Origin: Tetrapyrgos nigripes
Lineage: Eukaryota; Basidiomycota; Agaricomycetes; Agaricales; Campanellaceae
Length of the DNA: 64,000 nucleotides
Direction of reading: 5' to 3'
Assembly: GCA_013368315.1 (NCBI GenBank)
Contig: JAACJM010000199.1
Location: 86,836-150,835, forward strand
How positions within the stretch are numbered: position 1 is the stretch's first letter; every line of letters begins with the position of its first letter. The position numbers and the translations under genes were made by a program. The notes below the pieces were generated by a model that worked only from the letters and a program-made list of their open reading frames with translations, did not search any database and was not told where the DNA came from. This document shows positions 1-10,642 of the stretch, one piece after another.

Positions 1-1062
1 AGGAGAAGGAACTAGACTCGCCACTACTCCGAGTAAGAAAAGTAAGGATGGTCTAAAAGGTATGTGCTATGACATTACGACCTTCTTCCAAAACTGCATC
101 ATTACTAACTAATCCATGATAGGAATCATCTCTTCCCTCGCCTTCTCTCCTTCTTACGAATCAGAATTATTTGCTGCCGGTTCGCTTACACCAACAAACG
201 GCAACATCGCTCTATTCAACGAATCTCAAGGCACAACTCCTCTCATGTATGTGGAGGGAGGACCAGAGATAGCATCTGGAGTCATTCAGGTGATTGCGTA
301 CTTTTGTCGTGCAAAGTTACGGTGACTCGAGTCTGGCTTACCCGATGTTTTCATTGTTTATTCCAGCTTCAATTCAACCCTGTGCAACCACACATGCTCT
401 ATGCTTCATTTCGACGTAGAAACGAGATTTATAGTTGGGATCTACGCTCAACTACAGCGATTCCAGTACAGATATTCGATCCTGAGCTTCCTGCTGTCGC
501 CCCGGTAGCGGACACGGAGCAGGGTCCAACAGAAACGCCACCCGTTCCAAGCGACGAGGAAGCAAAGAGTCAGGCAAAAATTTTAACCCATCAGAAAAGA
601 AGATTCGATGTCGATATCAGTGGAAAGTGGCTAGGTATTGGAAACCAGGTAAATTTGTACTCGATCTTTCATAGTCGTTTTTTGAAATGTTCCTCTTGGC
701 AGGAAGGAGTTATCTCCATCTTTGACACCTCTGCATCTGATGGCTCTTATTCTTATGACGAATCATCAGAATCACATTCGATGTCAACAAGTCACATCCC
801 GCCTGCACTGAAATGGGTAGCAGCCAAAGATTCCATAGGTTCTGTATCTTTTAACCCTTTATCCCCACTTCTTCTCGCTGTGGCTGGCTCGAGGCATTTC
901 GATAATATGGTCATCCAGTCGGGATCGTCTGACTCGGACGAGACTGATGATACTGAAGACGAGGATGGAGATGGAGGAGGTAGCAGGTATAGGTATAGAT
1001 ATCGGGCTGAAAAACGACAACCGATGGTTAGAGATTCGTCTGTGAAGCTGTGGAAGTTTTGA
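1..1062 (+). CDS. WDR79/TCAB1-like WD40 protein, copy 1 (5' end outside window)
   Basis: The window opens inside this gene. Visible exons are about 1-59, 123-289, 367-648 and 703-1062, joined by GT-AG introns; the stop is TGA at 1060-1062. Spliced residues include GIISSLAFSP, LQFNPVQPHMLYASFRR, IYSWDLR, GKWLGIGNQEG and SIGSVSFNPLSPLLL, which are successive WD40 blades. The order of blades and the upstream exons kept in copy 3 (NFMRLAKW, CPDGS, CPVKLLDA) resemble the WDR79/TCAB1/Swt21 family, which in animals binds Cajal-body and telomerase RNAs. An acidic Ser/Asp stretch and an RYRYRYR run lie before the C-terminal WKF. This copy has no visible lesion and may be the working one. The family call is from motif recognition only. 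Confidence 0.72.
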
Positions 1063-2270
1063 CGAATCGAGGTTTTTTTGATACTTACTGCGGAGTAACG
1101 TTTCCAATTTTCAGCGGTAAACCGTTCATTTTTTAAATACAGATGTCTAGCTATCACAACAAAGATTCGAAAGCAAGTACAATACTACGAAAGCAAGTCA
1201 AAGGAAAAGGAAAATACAGCACAGGTAACGACAATACGAACTACTCAGAGTGAAAGCAAAAGGAAAACAAAAAACAGGAAGCGTCATCATATAATTAGCC
1301 ACAACCTTTGTATATGGCAAAACATTTCTCAATCCCATACACCTATTACCACGAATAGACTTTAAGTCTGTGTATGCGTGTATGAGCCTGAAAACTTGTG
1401 TCAGGAGATTCCTGGGAGCTGAACTTGAAGGTTATCTTACAGCTACCCGCACTATTCTATCGGCCACCATTCGGCCAGATGGCGCGATCGCGAAATTCGA
1501 TATAGGCTTGACCATTGTGACGAGCAGAACTCGAAGTACTATGGATCGCAACACTATGGGCCAACCCAACCTCTTGAGAAGTCTGTCGAGTATTGCTTTG
1601 GTTGTATAATGAATTCTGGAAGCTACAAGTCGCGTCGCTCCTTTTCTTGCGACCGTCACGTTCGATAGTGCTCTGTAAAGTACGTATGAGATGAGGATGT
1701 GGAAGGGAAAAATGGAGAGCGCGTCCTAATTAAGCAAAAGGGATGGTACGGACAGGAAAAAGACCACTTACTGTGATAGAAGCGATCAGAGCTTGAATAT
1801 CGTCATAACAATGAATTATTTTAAGGATCATTTTGACGCGGTGGTGTGCGTAAGTATGCATTGTCGACCAACGGAACATATGACGACCTGCTTCTTCTCT
1901 CATCAGGGAAAGAGTATCTTCAATTCTGCAAAGCATACAAAAGGCCAGAACAGAAAATATTAGTGTTTCTGAGCAGATAGCCAAGATAAAGTCCACTCGC
2001 ACCCCCAGAGGTCCAATTCGTGACTCCCCCATACGAATGCAGGTATTTCTTCGTCCCGAAAACGTCCCAATGCATCTTGAGCTTTCTTGAAAGATGCTTC
2101 CAAACCTTCGAGCGTCAGGCAAGGATAGCGACAGCCCAGAAGGATTAATGCTGGAAACAGAATTGCAACCACTAAGCTGATGGCTCGAGAAAGAGCGAAA
2201 GTGGGACCGTATGTGTCGAATTGGGAGGTCATTGCAGAGATATCGACGGGCAAGGTGTTGCCAAGTTTGG
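873..2270. repeat. Segmental duplication, unit 1
   Basis: The 3' end of the WD40 gene and the whole convergent neighbour match 20040-21400 in the same orientation, including the intergenic stretch. Differences are scattered substitutions and small indels. Homology starts at the TCTCGCTGTGG in the last WD40 exon and fades upstream of the neighbour's first exon. Confidence 0.85.
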
Positions 2271-2298
2271 GTGAGTGTGGAGGTGACATGTAAAGCAA
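1457..2298 (-). CDS. Hypothetical basidiomycete membrane protein, copy 1
   Basis: Three exons on the minus strand fit: about 2298-2003, 1925-1772 and 1672-1457, with GT-AG introns in consistent phase. The N-terminal exon has one hydrophobic segment (AISLVVAILFPALILLGC) typical of a single membrane anchor, then charged helices (SFKKAQDALGRFRDEEIP; LMREEAGRHMFRW). Exon 3 begins STIERDGRKKRS and is polar. I do not recognise a function; small proteins with one N-terminal membrane segment followed by helical coils are common and mostly unannotated in Agaricomycetes. It converges on the WD40 gene, and the pair is duplicated together at 20.0-21.4 kb. The start could be any of two in-frame Met codons near 2298. 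Confidence 0.5.
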
Positions 2299-2364
2299 GG
2301 GGAAGGGACTTGTTTGGCCTTGTTACGTAGTTTCCCTTCAGGGAAGGAGGGATCAGCTGCTTCA

Positions 2365-2388
2365 CGAACTTTTCACGAATCTGATAAA
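2365..2388 (+). pseudogene. Left remnant of a tyrosine recombinase split by the 16.7-kb element
   Basis: The frame just before the element's left end reads HESDK, ending at AAA 2386-2388. The right flank at 19095 starts AAA CAG TTT and reads KQFDGDK. The joined motif HESDK-QFDGDK matches HKSDKQFDGNK in the paralogous recombinase near 24.5 kb. Further upstream the match is not clear, so only this short remnant is supported. Confidence 0.55.
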
Positions 2389-2465
2389 CACACCGAAAAG
2401 GGACAAATTTCCGCTCGACGGATACATGACCGGGAGTAATAGGTAGATCGGTACAGATCGATTAT
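2389..2465 (+). repeat. Left terminal inverted repeat of the 16.7-kb element
   Basis: About 77 bp are inverted-repeated at 18434-19094 once the MITE there is ignored. The first 35 bp differ at one position. Confidence 0.75.
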
Positions 2466-2569
2466 ATAATATTATATTAGTTGATGGTACCTGGCACGTG
2501 ATCTGCGGCACCCGGAGGAAATCCGGCCATGACATCACTGTAGAGCTGTCACAATTTTGATAGTCCCCC

Positions 2570-3062
2570 CCAACATGCCCGCCCGTGCCCTCCGCCCTCC
2601 GCCCCGCCCTCCGCCCCGCCCTCCGCCCTCCGCCACCGCCACCAGACACCCTTCACACGCCCTGCTTCGTGCCCTCTGGCATTTGCTATTTGCTTTGGTG
2701 AGCTTTGGCTGCCATATGCTGACTAATTGCTGACACCTAAAGTAATGACTCAATCCATGAATGTAGAACGTAAGAAGAATATGCAAGTATGGGATAGAGG
2801 TGGACACGCAAGCATGGAGGCAGACACGCAAGCACGGAACAGATACAGACACACAAGGACAAGGCACAAGGCACGGAACAGACACGCAAGCACGGAACAG
2901 ACATGCAAGCATGGAACAGACACAGACACGCAAGCAAGGAACCGGAACATGGGATGGAGGCAGACACACGGCAAGCAAGAGAGCAAAAGAGTAGTGGACA
3001 CGCAAGCAGATACAGATACGGCAGATATGGCAGAGATACGCGCAAGCATGGGGCAAGAGAGT
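2570..3062. repeat. C-rich run followed by degenerate minisatellite
   Basis: Positions 2570-2645 are short CCGCCCT-type repeats. From about 2800 to 3060 imperfect units of ACACGCAAGCA(C/T)GGA spaced by CAGACA fill the sequence. Frames stay open on both strands because the unit lacks stops; no gene is supported. Confidence 0.7.
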
Positions 3063-3136
3063 AGTGTACGTACAAAGTATTTTAGACATGCTTGGTATAA
3101 AAACACTTGGAAATTTTCAGACTGTCCACCATTAGC

Positions 3137-4962
3137 ATGCAGTTGAGAAGCCAAACCAGCACTCCAAAACCAAAACCAAAGCCAAAACCAAAACCAAAAC
3201 CAAAAAAGAAATCTACAACAGTTCCAACCACTTACAAAAACAAGGACTCTGCACCTCCCTCCCTAGGAATCCTTACTACACAAATTCGAAATTTAACCTA
3301 CACAGATCACACATTTTACCATTATGATCATTCCAGTCAAACTGTTCGGAAATGGTATTAGTATGTTCTTCTTCAATTGCCCATTTGACATCACTTTGAC
3401 TTTTGCACAGCCCACATCGGACCATTTCCGGAAGTTCAGAGCCTGTCCCAGTCCCTTTGAACGAGCTCCAGCAATTTAGGGCTCAACATCACTTTAAATA
3501 TCCCAGTTGTGCCTGTGCATCTGAGCGCAAATCAAAGGGATCATATACAGAAGCAGGACTGAAATTTGGTCAAACTGGAGGTAACATGGAGGAAAAATGG
3601 TACTTTCATTGCCGCCTTTTCCGCTGTGGCTTTTGGCGTAAGTGTTTTCATTTCGCTTACTGTTCTTACTGACCTTGATATTATCGGTCTTTTCTGACCA
3701 GTTGTAGACATAGCAACCAGGCTCAGAGAATGGAACGTTGAAACGTGTTCTTATGAACATAAGTTGTTTCCTTACTGCTTTTATTTTTATCTTTTTTCAA
3801 ACATATAAATACAGCCAGACAGTCGAGGGGAGCAGAAATTGGCATGGGTTCATCCCCGCTCACCTCTTCCACTGTCTCAGACCCTGGTCCTCCTGGTCCC
3901 CCCCCAGGCGCTTCACTGGCTCCTGGACCTTCTAAAGCAGAATCAAGTCTTCCTCCTTCTATTCCTTCCATCTCTCACCGTTGCACTTCTCTTGACATTG
4001 ACTATGATGCGGCACTCCTGTATCCTGAGACTGAGGTCGCCTCTCCTCATCAGGCCTCTCTTCCTCTTGAGACCACCCCTCCTCTTCCCCCACCCAGTCA
4101 ACCCAGAAGGATGCAGGCAACATCTTCTCCTCCACCCCCACCTTCTGAGGAAACAAGCTTCCGAAATATGTACTCTTCACGAATGCAGGATTTCTACACA
4201 GGTAAGTGGAAAGATTTTTCATTTATTTTCACTGAATTGAAGATGTCGAGTAGGCCTTGCCTCCCAGATTGAAAGTGCTTATCAACAATTGCAAGAACAG
4301 CAAGAGTTTTTTTCCAGATCAAGTCCTTCTAGATCTTCTTCTTTCGTCCAGGTGAGTAAATCATTCTGCCAGAAATCTTACCTCTGTCTCTAATTTATCT
4401 CTCAAAGAGACTTCAGGGACTTTCACGTATTGAAGAGGAGGAGAATGAGAGTGGAGAAGGGAGTGGAGAAGTGGGCGACTCAAGCCAAGGCACAGGCGAC
4501 TCAATCCAAGAAGTTCAAGAAGTTGGGAATCTTCTCAGTTTGGACTATCACAATGTGGCTGTCAGTCGTGGTGGTGGACATGCACCTCATTCTATGCTTC
4601 GACCTTCAGTTATTTTAACCAAACGCCCCCACTCCCCCCACTCCCCATTGGATGAACCGAGCCCTTCTAAGAAGTTGAGCAAAAAGGGTAAAGGTGTGTA
4701 TAGTATCCTTAATTTGGTTATCGAGTCTTACTGATGTGTTTCTTTTCTAGAAAAGGATATTGGACATTCTAGGGCTAGGGTTCAAGCAAGAGAAGACCAT
4801 GCTCTAAATCTTTACAGACGCCTCCAGGGTGGTGGAGGTCTCAGCACAAAGCAGTTGTCTGGAGTTGTTCAACGCTGTGTTAGGTGTGAACAGTCCTTCC
4901 TCTACTGTCATTTCCTTGAACATACCCAGAATTGTGATCCTGTGGATCTTACTTCTGATTGA
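3137..4962 (+). CDS. Multi-exon zinc-finger protein (GRF-like), probably element-borne
   Basis: A seven-exon gene model with GT-AG introns runs from ATG 3137 to TGA 4960. The N-terminus holds a (KP)n run. Exon 2-3 encodes a Cys cluster CACASERK ... WYFHCRLFRCGFW, whose C-x-C ... C ... C spacing and FxC/CGFW residues resemble a GRF-type zinc finger. A proline-rich segment (from about 3845), a likely coiled coil (SQIESAYQQLQEQQEF), an acidic stretch and a basic KKLSKKGK follow. The C-terminus is a second Cys/His cluster, CVRCEQSFLYCHFLEHTQNC. I do not know its function. Two-zinc-finger proteins like this occur in many copies in basidiomycete genomes, which suggests a transposon protein. The donor at about 3752 is the least certain splice. 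Confidence 0.55.
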
Positions 4963-5094
4963 GAGGCTCCTCTGTCACCCCATACCCCATACCCTCTCCC
5001 CTACTGTCCTTATTCCATCTCCTATCCATCCTATACCCTATACCCACTCCATTACTTTACTACACTCCCTCTACAATCTTTGCATTATACGCAT

Positions 5095-5905
5095 TATTAC
5101 ATTCTACACTCTGCGCTCTACACTCTACTATATATACATATATACATTCTACTACACTCTGCGCATTCTACACTCTGTGCTCTACGCTCTCTACTATATA
5201 TACATATATACATTCTACTACACTCTGCGCATTCTACACTCTGCGCTCTACGCTCTCTACTACTATATACATATATACATTCTACTACACTCTGCGCATT
5301 CTACACTCTGCCTCTGCGCTCTACGCTCTCTACTATCTCTACTATATATACATATATACACTCTGCGCATTCTACACTCTGTGCTCTACGCTCTCTACTA
5401 TATATACATATATACATTCTACTACACTCTGCGCATTCTACACTCTGCGCTCTACACTCTCTACACTCTCGCTCTCTACTATATATACATATATACATTC
5501 TACTACACTCTGTGCATTCTACACTCTGCAATCCTACCATTCTACGCTCTACATCATATACTCTGCCTCTACATATACTCTGCGATCCTACCACTCTACG
5601 CTCTACACTCTGCGATCCTTACCCTCTCTACACTCTACACTCTGCGATCCTTACCCTCTCTACACTCTGCGATCCTTACCCTCTCTACGCTCTGTGATCA
5701 TACCCATACCACTCCCTCTACACTCTACACTCTGTGATCCTTACCCTCTCTACACTCTGCTATCCTTACCCTCTCTACACTCTGCGATCCTTACCCTCTC
5801 TACGCTCTGTGATCATACCCATACCACTCCCTCTACACTCTCTCTACACTCTGTGATCCTTACCCTCTCTACGCTCTGCAATCCTACCACTCTACGCTCT
5901 CTACG
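5095..5905. repeat. Satellite block of two unit types
   Basis: From 5095 to about 5520, units of roughly 65 bp combine TATATACATATATACATTC with ACTACACTCTGCGCATTC and CTCTACGCTC. From about 5575 to 5905 shorter units of roughly 25 bp (CTCTGCGATCCTTACCCTCT) take over. The block starts about 130 bp after the zinc-finger gene stop. Open frames here are a by-product of the repeat. Confidence 0.85.
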
Positions 5906-6424
5906 CTCTAAATTTTGGTGCTGAGCAGAATGTTTGTACATGTTGACCAAAACCCTCCACTACTGTAAATCCGAGGGCTGTTGCACTCCCAAGCAATTGG
6001 TCTGGAGTAAATGAAGATAATGACACAAAAAAGTATGTCTGTGCAAAAATATTGGTCAATAGTTTGTTTGAAAAACGAGGTTAAATCCAAAAAGTGATTT
6101 CGAGACCGAGATTGAAACGCGCCAAACGTGTTATGTAAGCAGCATTTATCCTTGTGACCTCAGGTCATGTCCTGTAAGATCATGCCGACAACTGTTCGTT
6201 GATTGCTTTCAACGAACATTGTGGTTCGAGTCCAGTAGCGAGAGGTTGGGGTATTTATAGGGGCAGGCTGACAAAGTCTGACCTCTACTACTCCCAACTC
6301 TCTCGCTATGTGCTGCAGATCGCGGCTGGGCTGATGATGAGTCTTCCACCCTGACCATTCAGTTTCCCTATTCCTCATCGTTTTCTCTACACCTTCACCG
6401 TCATCATCATCAATTTTTTGTGTT
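5906..6424. other. Intergenic stretch with TATA box and a stem-loop
   Basis: No gene is visible. It holds a 9-bp perfect stem at 6197-6220 (GTTCGTTGA with a short loop), a B-box-like GGTTCGAGTCC just after it, and TATTTATA at 6252-6259 upstream of the next ORF. Confidence 0.5.
6252..6259 (+). promoter_or_regulatory. TATA-box-like motif
   Basis: TATTTATA in a G-rich context lies 166 bp upstream of the ATG at 6425, a plausible core promoter for that two-exon ORF. Confidence 0.35.
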
Positions 6425-6903
6425 GTGCCAAGCATCGCGGGAGGCACAGCCGGTGGCTTGGATGCAAGCTGTCGAAGTCCTCGTCAACACATCAACGCGT
6501 CAACACCCATCCCTACATCTTCACGAACAACGCCGTTTGCAATGCATCCATACAACGCAAATGAATGCCTCATCACCAACACAAGTAGAGGAGATTTTGA
6601 ACTCCTTTGGTGAGATTTACATGCTTATTACAAGAACATGCTAACTAATTTCTTTCTGTACTCCTTCCTGTCCACAGCTACATGTCAGCCATACCCGCAC
6701 GCCATAAGCAATTCCCAATGCCAATACCAACCTCTTCCCAAGAGTCCATGCCAGCCAGACCCGCCGCACACCGTATGCAACTCCCAATGCCAGCGCCGAC
6801 ATCTTCCGAAGAGCCCGTGCACTCGGTCAGAGTCACTGACCGACGCAGCCGACGCAACTTGGACGCTGATCTAGCTATGACCAACGATGTCATAGTCAGC
6901 TGA
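6425..6903 (+). CDS. Hypothetical two-exon protein with internal repeat
   Basis: Exon 1 is 6425-6609 and exon 2 is 6678-6903. The 68-nt intron has GTGAG at the donor and TCCACAG at the acceptor, and the frame is kept across a TGC codon. The product is about 136 residues, Ser/Pro-rich, with a degenerate repeat (FPMPIPTSSQES / LPMPAPTSSEEP) and an Arg-rich piece near the C-terminus. No domain is recognised. An upstream TATA-like motif supports transcription, but the composition is also compatible with a chance ORF. Confidence 0.3.
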
Positions 6904-7880
6904 AGATCGCCTCAATGACACGTCCCCAATGCAGCCATACCCGCACGCCATACCACCACACCATACGCAACTCGACGAGTACTCGAACGACTACCACAAC
7001 GCTGAAACCACACCATCATAATCCCAACCTGCATCCAAATGAAGCCAGCATCCAGTGATGATAGAGAGATAGATCTTGGTCTCTCTAGGATTGCCTATTT
7101 CATTGGAGTTCTCGTCAGACTTGCTCGGGTTCTCAGGTGAGTTTGTGTTTACTTCTACGCCGATTCATTGTTATTCTACTTGCTGATACACACGTTCTAC
7201 AGGCCTCACCTATCAGCATTCAAGGCATCCCTCCCTAATCACCAGCTTCTATCCTATATCCTCATTCCCGCCGTCCTCAAATCTGAGCTTTGCACACCGA
7301 CTTTTTCCAACTATATGTCATGTGACACAGCGTTGAAGGCCAATTCCACGCAAACCATCCATCCCTTTCCACTGCCGCTATTTCTCTACATGAAGACCCG
7401 TCCTCCGTCCCCTTTATCTGTTCTTCCTCTCTCCATGACTGCTAATCCGCTACATCGACGCCATACCAGATGATGGACTCACGTCGTCTTCAGTTTGCCT
7501 TCCACCTCGACAAAGACACCCTTGCCACTCACTTCGCCTTCAACATCTCCTTCCCGATCCCGATCCCGAACCTCATCGCTCGTCACAGTGATCGTCATGG
7601 TCATCGTCACCGTCCTCCCATCTAGGTGCATCCTGGGTACACGAGATATTGATTCTAGAGTCGGTACATATTGGAAAAGTTATAAAAGCCTCTCTGCGAG
7701 ACGAGCCTTCCCTCAGTTCTTCGTTCTAGTTAGTCCTTCTTCCTCTTCCTTCTGAGCCGCTTGCGCTAATCTATTCGTTCCAGTTTTCCAGCTCTACGTT
7801 CATCGTCTACCTAATCAGCCTTTCGTTTTTATCCTTCGTTCCATTTGTGCCTATTCTATTCCACTACAACCATCTCATCT
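6904..7880. other. Region without a recognisable gene; promoter of the peroxygenase fragment at its end
   Basis: An intron-like GTGAG ... ACAG lies at 7137-7202 and short frames surround it (SRIAYFIGVLVRLARVL), but I cannot join them into a convincing gene. Confidence 0.3.
7681..7687 (+). promoter_or_regulatory. TATA box of the peroxygenase fragment
   Basis: TATAAAA lies about 200 bp upstream of the ATG at 7884 and is followed by the pyrimidine-rich leader typical of fungal promoters. Confidence 0.5.
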
Positions 7881-7883
7881 CAC

Positions 7884-8531
7884 ATGTTTGGCCGTATCCG
7901 ACTCCTTTTGTTGTTCCTCGTTTTTGAGGGTTTCGTGACCCTAGCTGCAGGCCATTGCACGGATCACCATCAGAACTATGAGTATCAGCCTCCTAGAAAG
8001 GGGGATGCCCGCTCTCCGTGTCCGTTTTTGAATACGTGGGTCACATTCTTCTCCTCTCCTTTCTTCAACTAATATCTCTTATTTTGCAGCCTCGCGAACC
8101 ACGGTTACCTTCCTCGAGATGGCAAAGGTATCGATATTCCAACGGTTTTGGATGTCTGTCAAAGTACGTTGTCTTGCTTGTTGTCGTTATGGCTAGTTTG
8201 CTGAACGACATCTAATCCTGACAGAGGGCTTCAACATCGCACCTGATGTTCTTGGGACGTTTGGCAAATTGGGGTTGTTGACGTTGACTAATTTCACTTT
8301 CTTCTCTTTGGACCAGTTGAACCTGTGAGTCTCTTCTTCTGATTCTAATCCGTCAACTTGTCTTTCTAGCAAGTACTGATCCAATTTACTAGTCACGGCT
8401 GTATCGAAACCGACGCCTCGCTCTCTTGTGCAGATGCATTCTTCAATGCGCCCGACAATGCTAATGGCAACCTCAACTTCAACGAAACAGTCTATCAAAC
8501 TCTTGCCTCTTCCAACCCCGGAGTGGATTAG
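7884..8531 (+). pseudogene. Truncated heme-thiolate peroxygenase (UPO/chloroperoxidase family)
   Basis: Four exons fit: 7884-8035, 8090-8163, 8225-8324 and 8393-8531, all GT-AG and in phase. A secretion signal (RLLLLFLVFEGFVTLAAG) starts the protein. The family signature follows: SPCPFLNTLANHGYLPRDG, in which the Cys of PCP is the heme ligand. The acid-base region, IEHDASLSR or EGD in relatives, here reads IETDASLSC. Family members are extracellular enzymes that oxygenate or halogenate substrates with H2O2. Translation stops at TAG 8529-8531 after NPGVD, at roughly 155 residues; full-length proteins are about 240-370, so the C-terminal half of the heme pocket is missing. It is a gene fragment, possibly captured by the surrounding element. 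Confidence 0.75.
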
Positions 8532-8540
8532 CTTCATGGC

Positions 8541-9182
8541 ATGAACAAGTCTGGCCGTCGTAACCGCTCCTATTCTCGTCACCGTGGCCGCCGTTCTTAT
8601 TCTCGTCACCGTGGCCGCCGTTCTTATTCTCGTCACCGTGGCCGCCGTTCTTATTCTCGTTCCCGTTCCCGTTCCCATTCCCGCTCCCGCTCCCATTCCC
8701 GTTCCCGTTCCCGCTCGCGCTCCTACTCTCCACGTTCTTCCAGTCGAAGAAAGAGGACCCGATACAGCTCTCCAACTCCTTTTCATTCATCTCGACGCCG
8801 TCATCGCTATTCCAGACCCACTAGACGTTCACGATCTCCCCGGAATGTCCAACATCGTTCTCCTTCTCCTTGGCCGTCATACTCTCCTGTCATTACAACA
8901 ACAGCTCCGCCACCAGATCCAATACTAATACCAGATACACCGGCTATACAGCCCGTGTCTACACCTGATCTGCCACTTCATCAAGTGCCGCATGCTTCTA
9001 CACCTCCAGTCGTAATATCTTCCTCTCGCGTTGGATTACACACTCTCGCTGACCTTGCTATTGGAGAATTGGACCCTGGTGATGTCGTTACCGTAAGGCC
9101 TCGCCGTGACGGTGATTTTGATGTTGAGGTATCACCGTCAAAGTCTAAGTACTATTCTCATCGGGGCACAGACGATCTGTAG
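8541..9182 (+). CDS. Arg-Ser-rich hypothetical protein
   Basis: An uninterrupted 213-codon frame begins 9 nt after the peroxygenase stop and in the same frame. Residues 1-60 are built from three copies of RHRGRRSYS and long RS/SH dipeptide runs, followed by R/S/P-rich sequence and a Pro-rich middle. The C-terminus (LADLAIGELDPGDVVTVRPR...) is not low complexity. RS domains are known from splicing factors, but there is no RRM here. The first part corresponds to a DNA tandem repeat (GTCACCGTGGCCGCC units), so this may be repeat expansion at the break of the peroxygenase gene. A real, novel gene is possible but unproved. Confidence 0.35.
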   Translation: MNKSGRRNRSYSRHRGRRSYSRHRGRRSYSRHRGRRSYSRSRSRSHSRSRSHSRSRSRSRSYSPRSSSRRKRTRYSSPTPFHSSRRRHRYSRPTRRSRSPRNVQHRSPSPWPSYSPVITTTAPPPDPILIPDTPAIQPVSTPDLPLHQVPHASTPPVVISSSRVGLHTLADLAIGELDPGDVVTVRPRRDGDFDVEVSPSKSKYYSHRGTDDL

Positions 9183-9252
9183 TACTTATCATCATTCGTA
9201 ATAATTCGTACTAAAAAGATATATGTATGTATTGGTTTGACTACCAATAAAC

Positions 9253-10616
9253 CTATTCCTCAACTGGAACAACATGAAAACGTGAAACCCTGTCTCTACG
9301 GCGTATCTCTCCAAACATCATATCACTGAGTCCTGCCCACAATTCCTCACCCTCTGTAGAACGCCATGTCGGCACATAGACGGAACGAATCTGATTGATA
9401 CCAACACAATTCGATCTGATGTTGAACAGCCGGCAGCACAACTCGAGAAGCCGCAATCGGTCTGCCGCAGAGTTGATTGGAAGGGGGACTCGAAGGCGAC
9501 CAAAAGACCCTTGAAGAATGCGCATGCCTCACTCGGCAGTCTGCCGAAACGACAGTAATTGTCGATTCACCTGCATTACCAGCTGCTGCCTCGAAGGATC
9601 TGCTGGTATCCGTTCACCTCCCTTCAATGGTGCCTTGATTTTATCACCAATAGAAATGGGCCCTCGAGGAAACGCTGTGTCTGATATCACATAGTAACCT
9701 TCTGGCACTTGCTTGCGGAGACGCTCATATATGGGCCTTGCGGTATGTGCATCATGCCAGCTTCCTGGAGCGTTGAGAACAGCGTCGATGATAGTACCTG
9801 GACTAGGTTTCAGAATCTCAAGGAAAGGAATAGACCGACTTGCAACGTACCTTTCGGAGAGAATACCAAAATGTTACTGACCCTGTGAGATGTTTTCCAA
9901 CCATTATATGTCGCATTCTCAAACTCAGGGTCATCGGATACCTGTGCTGCCAATGAAAGCCCATCAATGCTTGCAAACGCTCCTTCGAGTAAAGAGTGCC
10001 TAGATAGAATGAGCTGCTCGTAATCCTGAAACTCCTGGATGTTTTCTGGAAGGGAGATGCGGGCCTCCCTCATGTTTCAGACAGTGGAGAGAAGGATGTC
10101 GAGCGCGAAATCAAGGTATCGTGTGAGGACTGAGGGAACGATGGCAAAGATTTGTTGTAGCTGGACTTCTAGGATGGATGAGCCCAGGTAGTGTAGAGCT
10201 AGACCTAGGGCACCAGCTGCATCCAGAGAACGATGGCCAAGGCGTGGATTACCACGAACTGAGACATCTGTTCGCGGAATTGGTGTAGTATCCCATCTAT
10301 CTGCAAAATGTCCTGGACCCTCCAAAATACACCGGAATGTGGCTACATCAAGTCCCATCGTTGTAATAAATGCGCGGTCTTCCTGTCCTTGCCATAAACG
10401 GATCCATGGGGACTCGTGTCGGGGATTGGGCATGAGCTGAGGGCGCGTTAGATAGAGCCGAGTAGGATTTCTTCGTCTAATGCGGGCGGATTCGTGTTGG
10501 TAGACACCAAGGGCAACGGCAAGCAGAAGATAGACACGAAGTTGATATTCCTCCTCTTCAAACAACTCCTCCTGCTCCTGCTGAGCGAGCGACAAAGCAT
10601 CAAACGACATGGGCAT
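9253..10616 (-). pseudogene. PIF/Harbinger-type DDE transposase with an internal stop
   Basis: Minus-strand frame from ATG 10616 (MPMSFDALSL) to the stop after VVPVEE at 9253, with one intron at about 9850-9798. The N-terminal half is a helical DNA-binding region common to basidiomycete HARBI1-like transposases (RNPTRLYLTRPQLMPN; DVATFRCILEG). The DDE_Tnp_4 catalytic set is visible: FASIDGL (first Asp), APGSWHDAHTA, VISDTAFP (second Asp) and QTAEWGMRIL (Glu). An in-frame TGA at 10077-10079 breaks the protein between LLSTV and NMREAR; otherwise the frame is open. Without the stop it would be near 430 residues, about the family size. It cuts and pastes DNA with 3-bp target duplications; the matching ends were not identified. 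Confidence 0.8.
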
Positions 10617-10642
10617 TTGACGCGCTAGTCACATGTGGGGAC

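Noticed and set aside
2535..3154. Cys/Leu-rich minus-strand frames resembling a secreted cysteine-rich protein
   Set aside because: They are translations of the CACGCAAGCA minisatellite and the C-rich run; no splice or signal structure.
4829..5924. Hydrophobic frames of 200-320 codons (TLRILHSALY type)
   Set aside because: They come from the satellite at 5.1-5.9 kb and overlap the end of the zinc-finger gene in another frame.
6197..6231. tRNA gene
   Set aside because: The B-box matches but no acceptor stem, D-arm or anticodon arm of normal size can be folded.
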